From Fasciola hepatica (lineage: Eukaryota; Platyhelminthes; Trematoda; Plagiorchiida; Fasciolidae): DNA of 64,000 nucleotides. Each line of letters begins with the position of its first letter. Within the stretch, counting starts at the first letter, position 1. Shown in pieces: positions 49,290-62,620 of the stretch. The DNA lies in NCBI GenBank assembly GCA_948099385.1, contig CANUEZ040000140.1:2294001-2358000 (forward strand), written 5' to 3'. The notes beneath the pieces are model-generated. The model saw nothing but the letters and a program-made list of their open reading frames with translations. It had not been told where the DNA came from and searched no databases. The position numbers and the translations under genes are program-made.

Positions 49290-50130
49290 TATGCTGAGAA
49301 CAAACCTACTGTAATATTTGATCATGCCTAGAAATGACTGAAGTGCATGGAGGTAAGAGAATGACGACTTATCACAAATGGATCTCACTTTTTCTTGTAG
49401 AAATATCTAATAGTAGAATCAATAATTATACTAATGACAATAGCAACAAATACAACAAAGATCAACAGCAACAAATTCAGCTAGTAGAAGAAGGAGTATA
49501 TTTCCCTGGGTAAAGTAGAACCCAAACTGTTTCATGCGAATAAATAACTTGTTCAGATGATGGAAAGTCTCGGCAACGTCAGTGTTATCAAAAAAGTGCC
49601 ATCAGTATAAGCAACAGCAAAAGATAATCCAGCAAGCACTGCATCCATTGTTTGCTGGAATACGACGGATGCATGTTTAACACCGAAGGATAACCTGCGA
49701 TAGCGAAACAGATCTTTATGTGTTTAAGGTCAACTAACGTATTGGCTTCTCGTCAACTTCCTCCAGCAAATAAGCACAAGAAAAACCGATCTTCGAGAAT
49801 GTTTCCGACATTTACTTTGGCCAGTATTTCCTTTGGTACAGGGAAAGGATACTGGCGTACCTCCAACTGCTCATTCAAACCTGTTGAAAAATCAGCATAC
49901 ATAAGGGGCTCATTGTTTGGTTCCTTCAAAACTAATAATGTTGTTGCCTACCCTGAATAGTTTACTGGGCTAATGGCACCAGAAGCTTGTAAGCAATCTA
50001 GCTCCTTACAGACCTGGCGAACGGCAGAGCACGGAACTGTTCTTTTGACCGGAATAGGTCTGTAGCATCCGCTAAAGATCTAGTGTTGTTGTGGGTTTGA
50101 TGTACAGTCATAGACTGTCGGAAAAAACAG
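49290..50130 (-). pseudogene. Gypsy reverse transcriptase, decayed
   Basis: The N-terminal part reads LDCLQASGAISPVNYSG (about 50,015-49,955), the usual L--GVISPV-YS block. YADFSTGLN followed by QYPFPVPKEI (49,900-49,830) matches the DYS-TGLN-QYPLP--EDI block. THKDLFRYRRLSFGV and FQQTMDAVLAGL (49,720-49,620) match the THKGLF-F-RLPFGV and FQQ-MD blocks. The catalytic Y-x-DD is replaced by YTDG near 49,605, so the enzyme would be dead even without the frameshifts. FLGMIKYYSRFV (49,345-49,300) is the connection segment. Confidence 0.85.
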
Positions 50131-52446
<2,316 letters not shown>

Positions 52447-55192
52447 CTTCTCTGTATTGCATGGGCGAGAAATGGGTCTGCATATCCTCATTGACAGATG
52501 GGTCACTTGAGGTCAAACATGTGTTGTGATCCTCGGGATGTTCATTCATCAGTTGTGTTATCCCCCTCCGTAAGCTTGAAACCCCAGTCTGAGCATTTTG
52601 ATTGGACACCGTTTGTCAATGCTTTGGCACAAAGGCTCTCAGTGCATGAGTGAAATCCACTATGGAGGATTGTGGAGCAATCGTAATCAATGTGCGGGCA
52701 ACTGCCGTGCCCACCCTAATTTTGATAAGAAGATTTGGCCAGTCAACGTGGGTTTTCTTTATTTTGCGGTCCTAAAATCTGATCTTTAACTGCCTTCGTA
52801 TTTGCCCAATGTTCAGTAGAACGATCTTTGCTGTTGTTCTCGTCGATGCCATTGCTTTGGGCCTTCGTCACCAAAAACTCCTTAGTCTTTGTGGGTTGAA
52901 TTTGCAATGTGATGTCCATTCGAAAGTATAGACGTTTTCTATAGAAACCCAGCATATTTCTGATTGCCTCAAAAGTAACCGATCTTTACGGAAAACATGC
53001 AGAAGTTAGTCAGTCTATTTTTATTTTAATGTCTATTACTGGTTCGTCCCTTACCTCGTGTTCCGTAGGCTGTTGCATGTAGCTGTTGTCCTGAGAGACG
53101 GTGCGTAGGTTTGGCACTTCCAGCTTGCGCTTTGTGTTCTCGTTGCAGTCTTTTGACTCGGGTGGCTAGCGACAAGATAAGCCCACGTTTGTTACACTCT
53201 GAATTGGCCGAATCGAAGTTCCGACATCCGTCTAAGTGTGCTCGAGTTATCTCTGAATACTCAGTGTGAATGTCTGTGAGTCAACCTACGGTCAGGAAAT
53301 TGGTAAACTTCTCAGTAGACTTCGTCTCCGTCGTGAAGCTAACTGAGTCAAAGTGGCTGTTGGGACATTGATGGAAGCCGTTTTTTGGTTTTGTTGTTGT
53401 GATCCTGAAAGCGTCATCAACATACTTTTCGTAGGTTCAAGATGATCATATAAGTCAATCAAAGCTTGGAGTTGGACTGAATATAAAATATGAATTAGTT
53501 ACATTTGGTGCTACGCATTTGCTTTTAATACCCCAAATCATGCCAGTGAAAACCGGTCCTGCTAAAGATTACTCGTGGTAACCGAAAGGTCCATCGATTA
53601 TAGCCATTTCCGACAAGGCTGTGCAGCCAAAAACTCCGAATTCTTGCATACAGCATATTGTACAGAGCATCTTTTCTTGATATACTCTTAAACGAACTCG
53701 GCTGCGATAAACTGACAGAAACATCATCATTTTTTAAAGTATACCTAAAAATGCTCAATTTTGTGATTTGACACAAGAAGTCCTACAGACCTACTTGAAC
53801 TTACTTGGGATGACCACCGAATTTTGCCAGAACAAGAAGTGGTAACTGCATTCCACCTTCCACTGGTGGTTCACGTCTCTGTGAACGATCTTTTGGACCT
53901 AACAAACTGCGACATTTTCTACTGAGTATTCTCACTTTTCCTGATATCAGCTAATGTGTCCCTCTTTCTCGAACAACCTTTGCACCACTATGCGCCCATA
54001 GTTAGAACAAGAATATATACTAGTTGTATTCCATCCGCCCCATGACTTTTCCCCACACCTGAGAAAATTCAAATTGAAATCGTTCTAATGGCTTATGGTT
54101 ATTTGTTTCATAAGTGAATGTCTGTGCAAAAAAGATGCACTGATTAGAGGTGATGTTATCTGTCTTGCTGTCTTATATTTGCTTGGCCCAGTGGAAGTCC
54201 GTGATTGGAAGTGTTTCTCTAAATACTGGAAATAAAATAGCATGGACTATTCTCATCGTGTTCAAAGTGACAAGTAGATTTTCAGTTTGAGAATTAGAAG
54301 CGGGACAAAAGTGACTGTTTCAAGTTATTCGACCAATTCGGGATTTGGTTGCTTCACAAAAAAGTGAAAACAATTCCATGCAATCTGTAGTTGTCAGTTT
54401 TCACTATTCTGTACTGAGAATTGATATATGAAACGAAATTACGGAAGAGTCCCACGCTTTCAATAGTTTTACAAAAAATCACTGGTGGTTTGTGTTGAAA
54501 GGGTGTCCAGAATGTCCAAAAAGCAGATCGAGTGTTTACTTTGGAAAACGATCAGGGTTAACTTTGATCCAAATACTGGTACATGGACCACTCAAATTGA
54601 ACCGCCTAGTTGCTTTGTCCTCGTTTAAGGCCAGCATCTCATCAGCTGTCATGAAAGAACATCTCAGGAGGACACGAATATCCGTGTGCATGTAAGTTAG
54701 AAAATTTTCTAACTCCTACTTATCCTTTGATAAGTGTCTTTCTCCCGATGAAAGTTTTCTGAGGAAACTGACAACTCACGAACGAAATGATCAGGGATAC
54801 ACTGACATCAAAAGTGATCACAACAAGTGCAACGATGTTCAAGAATAACGGTGACAAAGGGGTTTCACTGGCTTGGTCTTAGCACGAACTGATCACAATC
54901 TGACTCTTTCAAAGTAAATGCTACACTGTTATGCACATGACAGGCACGGGAAAAGCGTAACGACTCCAAACTGGGACTGGTGTGAACCTTTCGGACTAAC
55001 ATCTCCTGTGCGTCTCAAGCTCACCCTACTAAAAACTTTATTTGGAAGAACAGTTGGTTTTTCTGCTCGCATTTGTACTTTACCACCACACAGTTTGTTG
55101 CACTACGAGTGGACGCACGATATAAGGTCTGCCATCCGTTAGAATACAAATTTTTCTATCCCTATAATAAGTACTTTTACAAGGAGCCTATT

Positions 55193-55254
55193 GAAAACCT
55201 ACAATTTGGTGGTGTAATGTCTAGAAAACCTACAATTTGGTGGAGTAATGTCGA
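55193..55254 (+). repeat. 31-bp tandem duplication
   Basis: Two consecutive units of GAAAACCTACAATTTGGTGG plus 11 more bases, differing at two positions. It is a recent local duplication of no evident function. Confidence 0.85.
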
Positions 55255-56257
55255 GAAACGGACAGATCAAGGACAAGAATAACGTATAAACGTTTGTAGG
55301 GAATATAATCGAACAAGAATATGATATGTTCAGATCATCTAAAACCGTGTGTTGCTAAACGTGGTCGCCAATGTGCACGCGATAAAACCAGCGATCTTCC
55401 TTTAGCTCATCATCGTAGCAAAACGCAGGTACCCCAGCCAAAAAAAGATTCCCCACCATACCTGGGACCATAATGACTATGATCACGAAACCTGAATTAT
55501 GCCGTCAGTCCAACGTAAAACAACCATCAGCGTTGCCGTGGTCGTAAGACGCAAAACTCACCAACCCAATCCCTGATACGAAACCGTGCCGTCACCCCCA
55601 ACATTCAGTTCCTTTTTTACACTCGCAACGCCCTTGGTAGTTCGCTCGTTTTCTAACCTACTGAATTTTTTGTCTAGACAACAGATCCAACAAATTCACA
55701 AACGCCCCTCAAGCATCACCCTTGCTGTCCACGTACTTCTATGCCTCATCACACTTGAGATGCACACACCAGGTACGACGCATCAGTTTTTCTTTTGTTG
55801 TACTCTATGGGGATTTCCTAAGCTTTCATGAGAACATCTCACATCTTAGAGCACAAGTTGTATATATACTAACCAAATAATTCACATTTTCTAAATTCCT
55901 AATTTATTGATTGAAACCAGTACTTCGAAGCCATTCAATGGAGTTACCCACTGATCTGATTTTAAATGAAGTAGAAACCTTATGGTTTTCGTAAAATGGT
56001 TTTTTGTGCATAATCTAATAAGAGGAATTGCAAAATTTTATTTTTATATCCGAATTCGAGGATAGCGCGAATGTTTGCGTGCACGAATATGTTAATTATG
56101 TCGAAAGTAAACTGAAAGCGATAGTTTGTGCATTTCACGTTTTACTTCCCTTGGTCACAAGAAAGAGGTAATTTTTCAAGTTTAAGCACTTGACGGAATG
56201 GGTTGAGCTAGCTTTTACGCCGGGACCTCATTTCCATTAGCGATCCAAGATGACCGT

Positions 56258-56464
56258 TTGATCCGCTGTGATTTGTTTGTAATTTGTGGTTTTCCTAGCC
56301 AAGAACCATTGTGTTCTCAGTTATTTGGAAACACTTCAGAAAATCTTCCTTCCAGCGTGACCTCAAAATTCCGAGTCAAAATGCATTATGACGTCCGATC
56401 GTCAAAGTTGCTTATGCGTGAGGTATCAGTACAAGCACCGGTTGGTTCAAGTCGAATTCTGTGA
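56258..56464 (+). other. Open frame with faint CUB-like pattern
   Basis: The 68-codon frame contains a segment of the form EPLCSQLFGNTSENLPSS followed by a K-F-V-M-YD hydrophobic pattern. That loosely recalls the CUB-domain middle (LCG-YCGN--P--I-SS--L-V-F-SD). There is no evidence of flanking exons or splice sites, and chance similarity is likely. Confidence 0.15.
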
Positions 56465-57311
56465 AATTTTAATAGAGGAAACGGGATTAATGGCAAATTG
56501 GTTTCGTTATACCTAGAGCTGATCAGTAAGCATAAGTCGTCAGTATCTTAAAGCTATAGAACTTTCCAAAACGACGTCCAATTCGAGAGGAATTCATGTG
56601 AACAGGAACACCGAACTTTTTTCTGAAAGACGCTCATCTTTGTCTTTATTGAGGGCCAAAGAGTGATGTGAGTTTTGATGTGGTAGCTGGAATGATGAAA
56701 TTAGTTGGCGTGTGGTTTCTCTTCTTTTCATACAGATCACTCTTTTCAAGGAAGTTCAGGCAAGTGTCTGCTTGTTTCGGAACACTTTGGTACTTAGGTA
56801 AGCGAAAGAAAAAGTCGCCGAACTCAGGAAAAAACAATAAGATTCATTTTCCAAATTAAAAGCAAAATATTGTATTGACTGCTTTCGGGCTTCTATACTG
56901 AATAATATAAATTTCACCTCTAATGATCACTCATTGGATAGGATGAGAAAAATCATTCCTATGTTGCGAGATTTTTTTTTTTCAGTAATTAAACTAAGAA
57001 GTGCCTGGTTTATCTTCAAAAACACAGAAAAAGGAAATATAATGAATAATTGTTTAAGTAATGGTAGTAGATTAGACTTTTACTTAATATGATCCATCGT
57101 GCAGTGTGAAGTTTCCGACCACTGGAGACTTTGAAAGCTCCGTACAACTGTTTTAAACTTGATGAATCATAACAAGGATGAAACAGTTACCATGCATGAT
57201 CATACAGTAATCCAGCCATTTAGGTTGTTTAAAAAATAGCATTCTTTGTATTGAGGACCTACTGGCGCCATATCTAATGCTGTGTAAGTTCAACAATTCT
57301 TTCAGAGACAG

Positions 57312-57385
57312 TCTGGATAGCCCTGTGGTTAAGGTATTAAGGTCACAAACGTTCACCCCGGGTTCAAATGCTAGTTAGGGTTCAG
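57312..57385 (+). repeat. tRNA-like SINE head
   Basis: An A-box-like GATAGCCCTGTGGTTAAGGT and a B-box-like GGGTTCAAATGCT lie about 30 bases apart, as in a polymerase III promoter of a tRNA-derived SINE. The stems are poor, so it is not a tRNA gene. It lies about 125 bp left of the PLE and differs from the SINE family of the inverted repeat. Confidence 0.45.
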
Positions 57386-57510
57386 AGGAGGTTCACTACT
57401 GATAACTCGTCGCAATGACTAGAGAGCTGTATAGTGTTTCCGTGATTTCCAATTACAAGAACATACGCAAGGTGCGATGAATCATACTGCGCAGTTATCA
57501 ATCAAGAAAT

Positions 57511-58103
57511 GTCAGTTTGGCCAACCAGCTCGTTTTCAGTGATTCATAATCATGCCATTACATCACAATATATTACGACAATTCAAAGGTTGAACCAATT
57601 AGATAAGTGGGAAGTGATGAAAATTTATAACGGAAGGGGGTGGGGGGAGAAAACAATTGTAATCCGGGCTTGAATAAAAACAGGATCTGCATTGTTTTTC
57701 TCGTATGTTTTCAGTTTTCATCTGGTCTGTGACCCGTTGTAGGGTGGAGGGAGGTCCAGGGCAGCTCAATGGCACATACAAATTGTTTTCGAGCACATAG
57801 AGGGGGGTTGTGGAGGCGGATGCTGACGGCCTCAACTGTGGCTAGTATGCAACACTTTGCCGGTCTTGATTGCCTACTCCAAACCTTATGCAGCGCACGG
57901 AAGGCTTCAGCCACGTTTACTGCGTGATTAGTTTGGGCAAGGTGTGAGACAACAGCACTAGTGAGTGACTTAACTGTTCGTGTTCAACCATGCAGGGTGG
58001 TGTTCGCGGATGCGTTCAGACAAACGCCTGGTCGTGTGACCGATAAACGTTATTCCACAGGATCAAGTGAATGAATAATCACAAAATGAGGTGGCAGAAT
58101 CAG
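57511..58103 (-). repeat. PLE left inverted arm
   Basis: Reverse complement of the PLE 3' end. Over the coding part the mirrored positions sum exactly to 117,776 (58,103 with 59,673, and 57,711 with 60,065). The inverted 67-codon C-terminal frame at 57,711-57,914 translates identically to 59,862-60,065. Differences are a C/A-rich length change near 57,640 against 60,131-60,155 and a few substitutions toward the outer end. It carries the same stop (mirror of 59,711) as the right arm. Confidence 0.92.
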
Positions 58104-58128
58104 AAGTTTTCTCCTTGGGACCCCAATT

Positions 58129-59710
58129 TTGCTATCCAAGCAACCAGAGCAAGCAACTAGGTCTGGAAGTGGAATTTATGCTCAACTGTCGGGTCTACTC
58201 CCATTGTCACAGCTGGAGCTACAGAACCTTAAATCCATATCAGTGAATACATGTTATCAATATTATACAGCTAAGCAGTCATTGAGAGGATTACTGAGGA
58301 CAATTCATATGCAACGATAAAGGGAACTAGAAAGGAATAGCGACGTCATCATATCGAAGCCGGGCAAGGGAACAGGTATAGTGCTTCTCAAAAGGTTAGA
58401 CTATATTGCCAAGATGGGTACCATTTTGAATGACACATCTAAATTCGCGAAAATGGTCACAGAAAAAGAGAAGACACAACAAGTAGAGAAGTCGCTATCC
58501 AACTTGCTGCGACTTATGAATCAAAAAGATATGATAGACTCAGTCACATTTGAAAGGATACGCCCTACGGGAACAAGCGTTCCCAGATTGTACTGGTTAC
58601 CGAAAGCACATAAGAGTGGAGTCCACTTAAAACCTATCCTCAACATGTGTAATTCACCATACCATGCGGGGGCAAAATGGTTGGCAAGGATTCTGGAACC
58701 GGTAAGACGGGCAGTGTCAGGGTACAGCCTCATAGATACATTTGAATTCGTAAACTGCGTGAAACCTAAATGTAAAAGAATTTCGGATGCTTTCACCAGA
58801 CGTCAGTTCACTTTTTACCAGCGTCCTAATAGGTGAAACTATCGATTGCCTATGTGACTATATTGAGAGGAACACAGTTGATATAGGCATACCTCTAGAA
58901 GATCTGAAACGGCTACTGTTTTTCTGCATGTACAACATTCAGTTCTAATCTAACAACCAGATCGACCGCCAAAAGGATGGGGTAGAGATGGGCTTCCCAC
59001 TCGGATCACTACTTGCCGACTTCTTTATGGCAAAGTTAGAAAATGGCCCACATGAATCTACAATACGAAACTGTGTTGTATACAAACGCTACGTAGATGA
59101 CATTTTCTGTGTTATCGGTTCACCAGACCACATAAGCCAACTGTTAGACAGCTTTAACTCGGCTCGCACAAACCTACTTTTCACTATAGAAACAGAGTTA
59201 GACGATACAATCGCCTTCCTTAACGTTCGGATGAGTCACCGTGAAGACGGCTCAATCAGCCGGCCGGCACGGAGAAAGGCAACGTGAAATGGGCAATACA
59301 TTCACTTCCACAGCTTTGTGCCTCTGAAGATTAAAGAGAACCTAATTCGATGCCTCATAAACAGGGCAAGAAGAATATGTTCGGAGGACACCGTTGAAGA
59401 AGAACTGCAAACGGTGCGGACAACCTTCATCCAAAAGGGCTACCCGGACCGGCTAGTTGAGAAGATAACCCGAGTTAAACTGGAAACCCTAAGGAAGTTT
59501 GGGGTGGAAAGAAAGCCGATATACATCTGTTTGCCATTCAAGGGTGATACATGGGCAGAGATTGTGCAGAGAAGATTGTCAGGGGTAATCAGCAGAACGA
59601 TCTACGCAGCTAAGCTCCGGGTTCTGTTCGAATCCCGGGCGGTAGTGCTTTTGCGGTTGAAAGACAAAGTGCCTGATTCTGCCACCTCATTTTGTGATTA
59701 TTCATTCACT
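58129..59710 (+). pseudogene. PLE reverse transcriptase, decayed
   Basis: After an N-terminal region the first block is SDVIISKPGKGTGIVLL (58,339-58,390), the family's DVVI-KPDKG-G-V block. YWLPKAHKSGVHLKPIL (58,591-58,641) and AKWLARILEPV (58,672-58,704) follow, as in PLE fingers and palm. A +1 frame change near 58,810 restores FTSVLIGETID. MGFPLGSLLADFFMAKLE (58,988-59,041) is the MGSPLGPLLADIFM block. KRYVDDIFCV, with catalytic YVDD at 59,090-59,101, is intact. After a TGA at 59,285 the thumb/linker reads FVPLKIKENLI..RARRICS. The usual two palm Asp residues are present, so the decay is by stops and frameshift. Confidence 0.9.
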
Positions 59711-60274
59711 TGATCCTGTGGAATAACGTTTATCGGTCACACGACCAGGCGTTTGTCTGAACGCATCCGCGAACACCACCCTGCATGGTTGAACACGAAC
59801 AGTTAAGTCACTCACTAGTGCTGTTGTCTCACACCTTGCCCAAACTAATCACGCAGTAAACGTGGCTGAAGCCTTCCGTGCGCTGCATAAGGTTTGGAGT
59901 AGGCAATCAAGACCGGCAAAGTGTTGCATACTAGCCACAGTTGAGGCCGTCAGCATCCGCCTCCACAACCCCCCTCTATGTGCTCGAAAACAATTTGTAT
60001 GTGCCATTGAGCTGCCCTGGACCTCCCTCCACCCTACAACGGGTCACAGACCAGATGAAAACTGAAAACATACGAGAAAAACAATGCAGATCCTGTTTTT
60101 ATTTAAGCCCGGATTACAATTGTTTTCTCCCCCACCCCCACCCCCACCTCCTTCCATTATAAATTTTCATCGCTTCCCACTTATATAATTGGTTCAATCT
60201 TTGAATTGTCGTAATATATTGTGATGTAATGGCATGATTATGAATCATTGAAGACTAGCTTGTTTGCCAATCTG
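59673..60274 (+). repeat. PLE right inverted arm
   Basis: This is the 3' copy of the inverted pair, containing the endonuclease tail, an untranslated part with CCCCCACCCCCACCCCCACC at about 60,130-60,150, and the conserved end string GGCATGATTATGAATCATTG. Homology to the solo tail repeat at 27,669 continues to about 60,290, a little past the point where the left arm stops. Confidence 0.9.
59711..60065 (+). pseudogene. PLE GIY-YIG endonuclease region, decayed
   Basis: In the RT frame the sequence continues through a TGA that sits at an expected Cys position, then CGITFIGHTTRRLSERIREH (59,714-59,773). This matches the C-G-YIG-T-R-L--R--EH pattern of the PLE GIY-YIG domain, with the first Tyr of YIG replaced by Phe. 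After a second frame change the C-terminal part reads VVSHLAQTNHAVNVAEAF (59,823-59,876) and SIRLHNPPLCARKQF, the conserved PLE tail. Whether the missing Cys matters cannot be judged in a dead copy. Confidence 0.85.
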
Positions 60275-60290
60275 TGTTCTCCAAAAGAGT

Positions 60291-61394
60291 GATGAGTTTC
60301 TGTGCCATATGACCTAACACTCTGACTCTATTTGAGTTTTAACATGTTCCTGTACCAGTCTCTTAGGCCATATTGACTTTGTTATTTGAGCTAACATCAT
60401 TTGTTTTATTTGTGACATAAAATAAACAATTTTCACGTCATATCATCAACGTTCATCTCTGAATCCAACATAAGCATATGGATCAACATTTTCTAATTGT
60501 CACTCAAATTTTACTTATGCACTCGAAAAACTCCATTCATTAAAGATTGCACACAATTTATGTATATTTCTGTTCATTCTCAGCGCTTCCCTCAACTGTG
60601 AAATGACTAGTTATCTGACAGTTCCAAGGATTCATTGTGATATAATGAAGAGCTACCAAGCTAGACTTCGAAGCCGCGAATGGGAAACCAACAAAATACG
60701 GCCTTAATAAGTCGGCTGTGGTAACAATCTCGCCAAAATCGCAGTACTATCTATGATCCCCGTTGCTCAGTATTGGCGGCTCTCGAACCTCTTACGTCTA
60801 ACTTGGTTGCCCGACACCCGATCACCTCCGATCAAAGTAAAGCTTAGGGACAAAGAAATCATCATCGGAGGGCGTCCGTCAAGCAGTTCACAGGGGAATC
60901 ATTTCTCTGAATCTGTTGGGTACGAACCGGTTTGTGGGAAGCTCATTGTGGTGATTTCGCACAGTTCTGACAAGCAACACTATGAATTCAGTTCAGACCA
61001 AACATAATTCGCTTAATTCAGTATCGTGAATACATGGTTCATCTTGTGACAAACCTTGTTTGCTTTGTTTTCATGGCGATTTTCATCAGGCGTACATTTT
61101 TGGTTGCGGAAGCGAGTTCGATCTGATGATATATCAGCGAACAGCATTCGGCGCACTGATAACAATTATTCAGTGTTTGTAACTTGTAACTCACGCTTGT
61201 GTATGTTTTACTGTATAGGCATGCTATTTCTTGTGCATATTAAAACCAATACTTGCATTTACCATTTCGTATTTTTGAACTATTCGATCATTACACTCAA
61301 AATTGCAAATTCATCAAATTTAGAGTATATAACTCTCTCATCCAGATACACTGCCTTACTACTCATATCGAAAACTCACTCTTAAGACCATATG
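60291..61394. other. Unassigned sequence
   Basis: Short frames at 60,753-61,007 and 61,056-61,385 on the plus strand lack recognised motifs. The latter is hydrophobic and phenylalanine-rich, as expected for translated AT-rich DNA. Confidence 0.4.
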
Positions 61395-61660
61395 TCCTCA
61401 TTCTGAAGATTAGCTGTGTTAACCGACGAAATGACTTTGGGAGAGTCACCTTGTGATTCTAGAATTCGAAGCCTGCCTATAAAAGCTCCGTACGATTCAA
61501 AAGAGATTACAGCCTGAGGCCAACTATAGAGTGCTCGAGTATAGGGATGATAGGGGAGAGGATTACCAGGTACACATACCTGATGAGCAGTAGCAAGCGC
61601 GGAGCTTGTCGTACGCTTCCGGGGAATTTTCTTTCTCCCATTCAGAAACAGTGCTATCCT
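61395..61660 (+). repeat. Dispersed repeat family R1, copy 3
   Basis: Matches copy 1 at 1,936-2,185 almost end to end: TGTTAACCGACGAAATGACT, GATTCAAAAGAGATTACAG, CTATAGAGTGCT, CTGATGAGCAG and GGGGAATTTTC appear in the same order. A minus-strand 94-codon frame spans it (61,382-61,666), but the other two copies do not share an open frame. Confidence 0.55.
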
Positions 61661-62620
61661 ACTCATATCGGAAATACATAACTGTCTATTCGACAGTTTC
61701 AGTTGTAGTGATTACTATGTGGAAACAAGTAGCAAAATATTTTGAGTTGTGCTTACCCACAAAAATCAGATCCACTGAAGGCTCAAACCAAGTTACTGTT
61801 CACAGCACTTTTGAGCACCTAATCGTGTGCACCTAGCTTCTGTTTGGTAATATGCGTAGCCAGTTTTAACGTGACCGTCTGAATAAACACATAAATGTCC
61901 TATCAAAATTCACGGTATGCACAGTTCCCATGGCTTACACAATGTCTAGAATGTCTTGTTATGTTTCCACAGAAGCATTTTTCTTTTTTCAGCAGTCATC
62001 TTTCTGAAAAATATTTTATTTTGGGTAATTTAATGCTAGCTCAGGACTGCGGAAGGGTACGTTAGGATGGAAGATAAAACGTTCACAGATTTTCTGTCTA
62101 TCTTTATTTTCCATCTGTGGATCGTGTGTCTGGGCAAAAAGTTATTCCCATTCCAGATGGACTGACTGATTATTCGATGATCTGTGACTTGCTCACCATC
62201 TGTGAAGTCCATTAGATAGGTGAACTATGTTCACCGGATTGTGTGAAATGAAATTAGAGGACACGGAATGTTGCACTGGAATGTATTCGTCCATTAGCAT
62301 ACAAAATACGGCTTTCCCTTAGGCTTGAGATACGTAAAGGAAAATTTGCAAACAGTCGTTGAACCATGAACAATACGATTGGTAGACATTCACGTCATAC
62401 ACTGTCACGTGATGTGGAGGCAGACCTTGTGTCCGACAGATAAGCATCGCGATAGTAAATAACCAAGACCGCATTGAGATGAGTCACACGTGCACGATGT
62501 ATTTGGCTTTGTGAAAATGCATGAGTGATGACTGGACAGTAGGCTGGACAAAAGGACGGTGATTGGTCCAAACTGGATTCCTCGTATTGCTTGAGAAAGC
62601 GACACAAAATCGCCACATAT
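61661..62620. other. Unassigned sequence
   Basis: Only short frames. The part at 62,395-62,620 holds two overlapping minus-strand frames without recognised motifs. It runs up to the sharp left boundary of the second inverted repeat's right arm. Confidence 0.4.

Larger units (their letters stand above)
47960..50130 (-). mobile_element. Ty3/gypsy LTR retrotransposon pol relic
   Basis: Minus-strand coding, 5' to 3' from 50,130 down to 47,960, holds reverse transcriptase, RNase H and integrase in the Ty3/gypsy order (RT-RH-IN). Short motif strings from each domain are recognisable across several frames, with many stops. I did not find a gag, a protease, a primer binding site or a pair of LTRs. 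The nearby poly-C run at 50,425-50,445 lies outside. The relic is inactive. Confidence 0.85.
57511..60290 (+). mobile_element. Penelope-like element with inverted flanking copies of its 3' end
   Basis: The plus strand encodes a PLE reverse transcriptase followed by a GIY-YIG-type endonuclease region, the diagnostic domain pair of endonuclease-bearing Penelope-like elements. The 3' segment (59,673-60,274) is repeated in reverse on the left (57,511-58,103), a structure known for Penelope elements as inverted pseudo-LTRs. Coding is broken by stops at 58,318, 58,946, 59,285 and 59,711, by one frame change near 58,810 and another near 59,810. The copy is inactive but well enough preserved to assign every domain. 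Confidence 0.92.
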
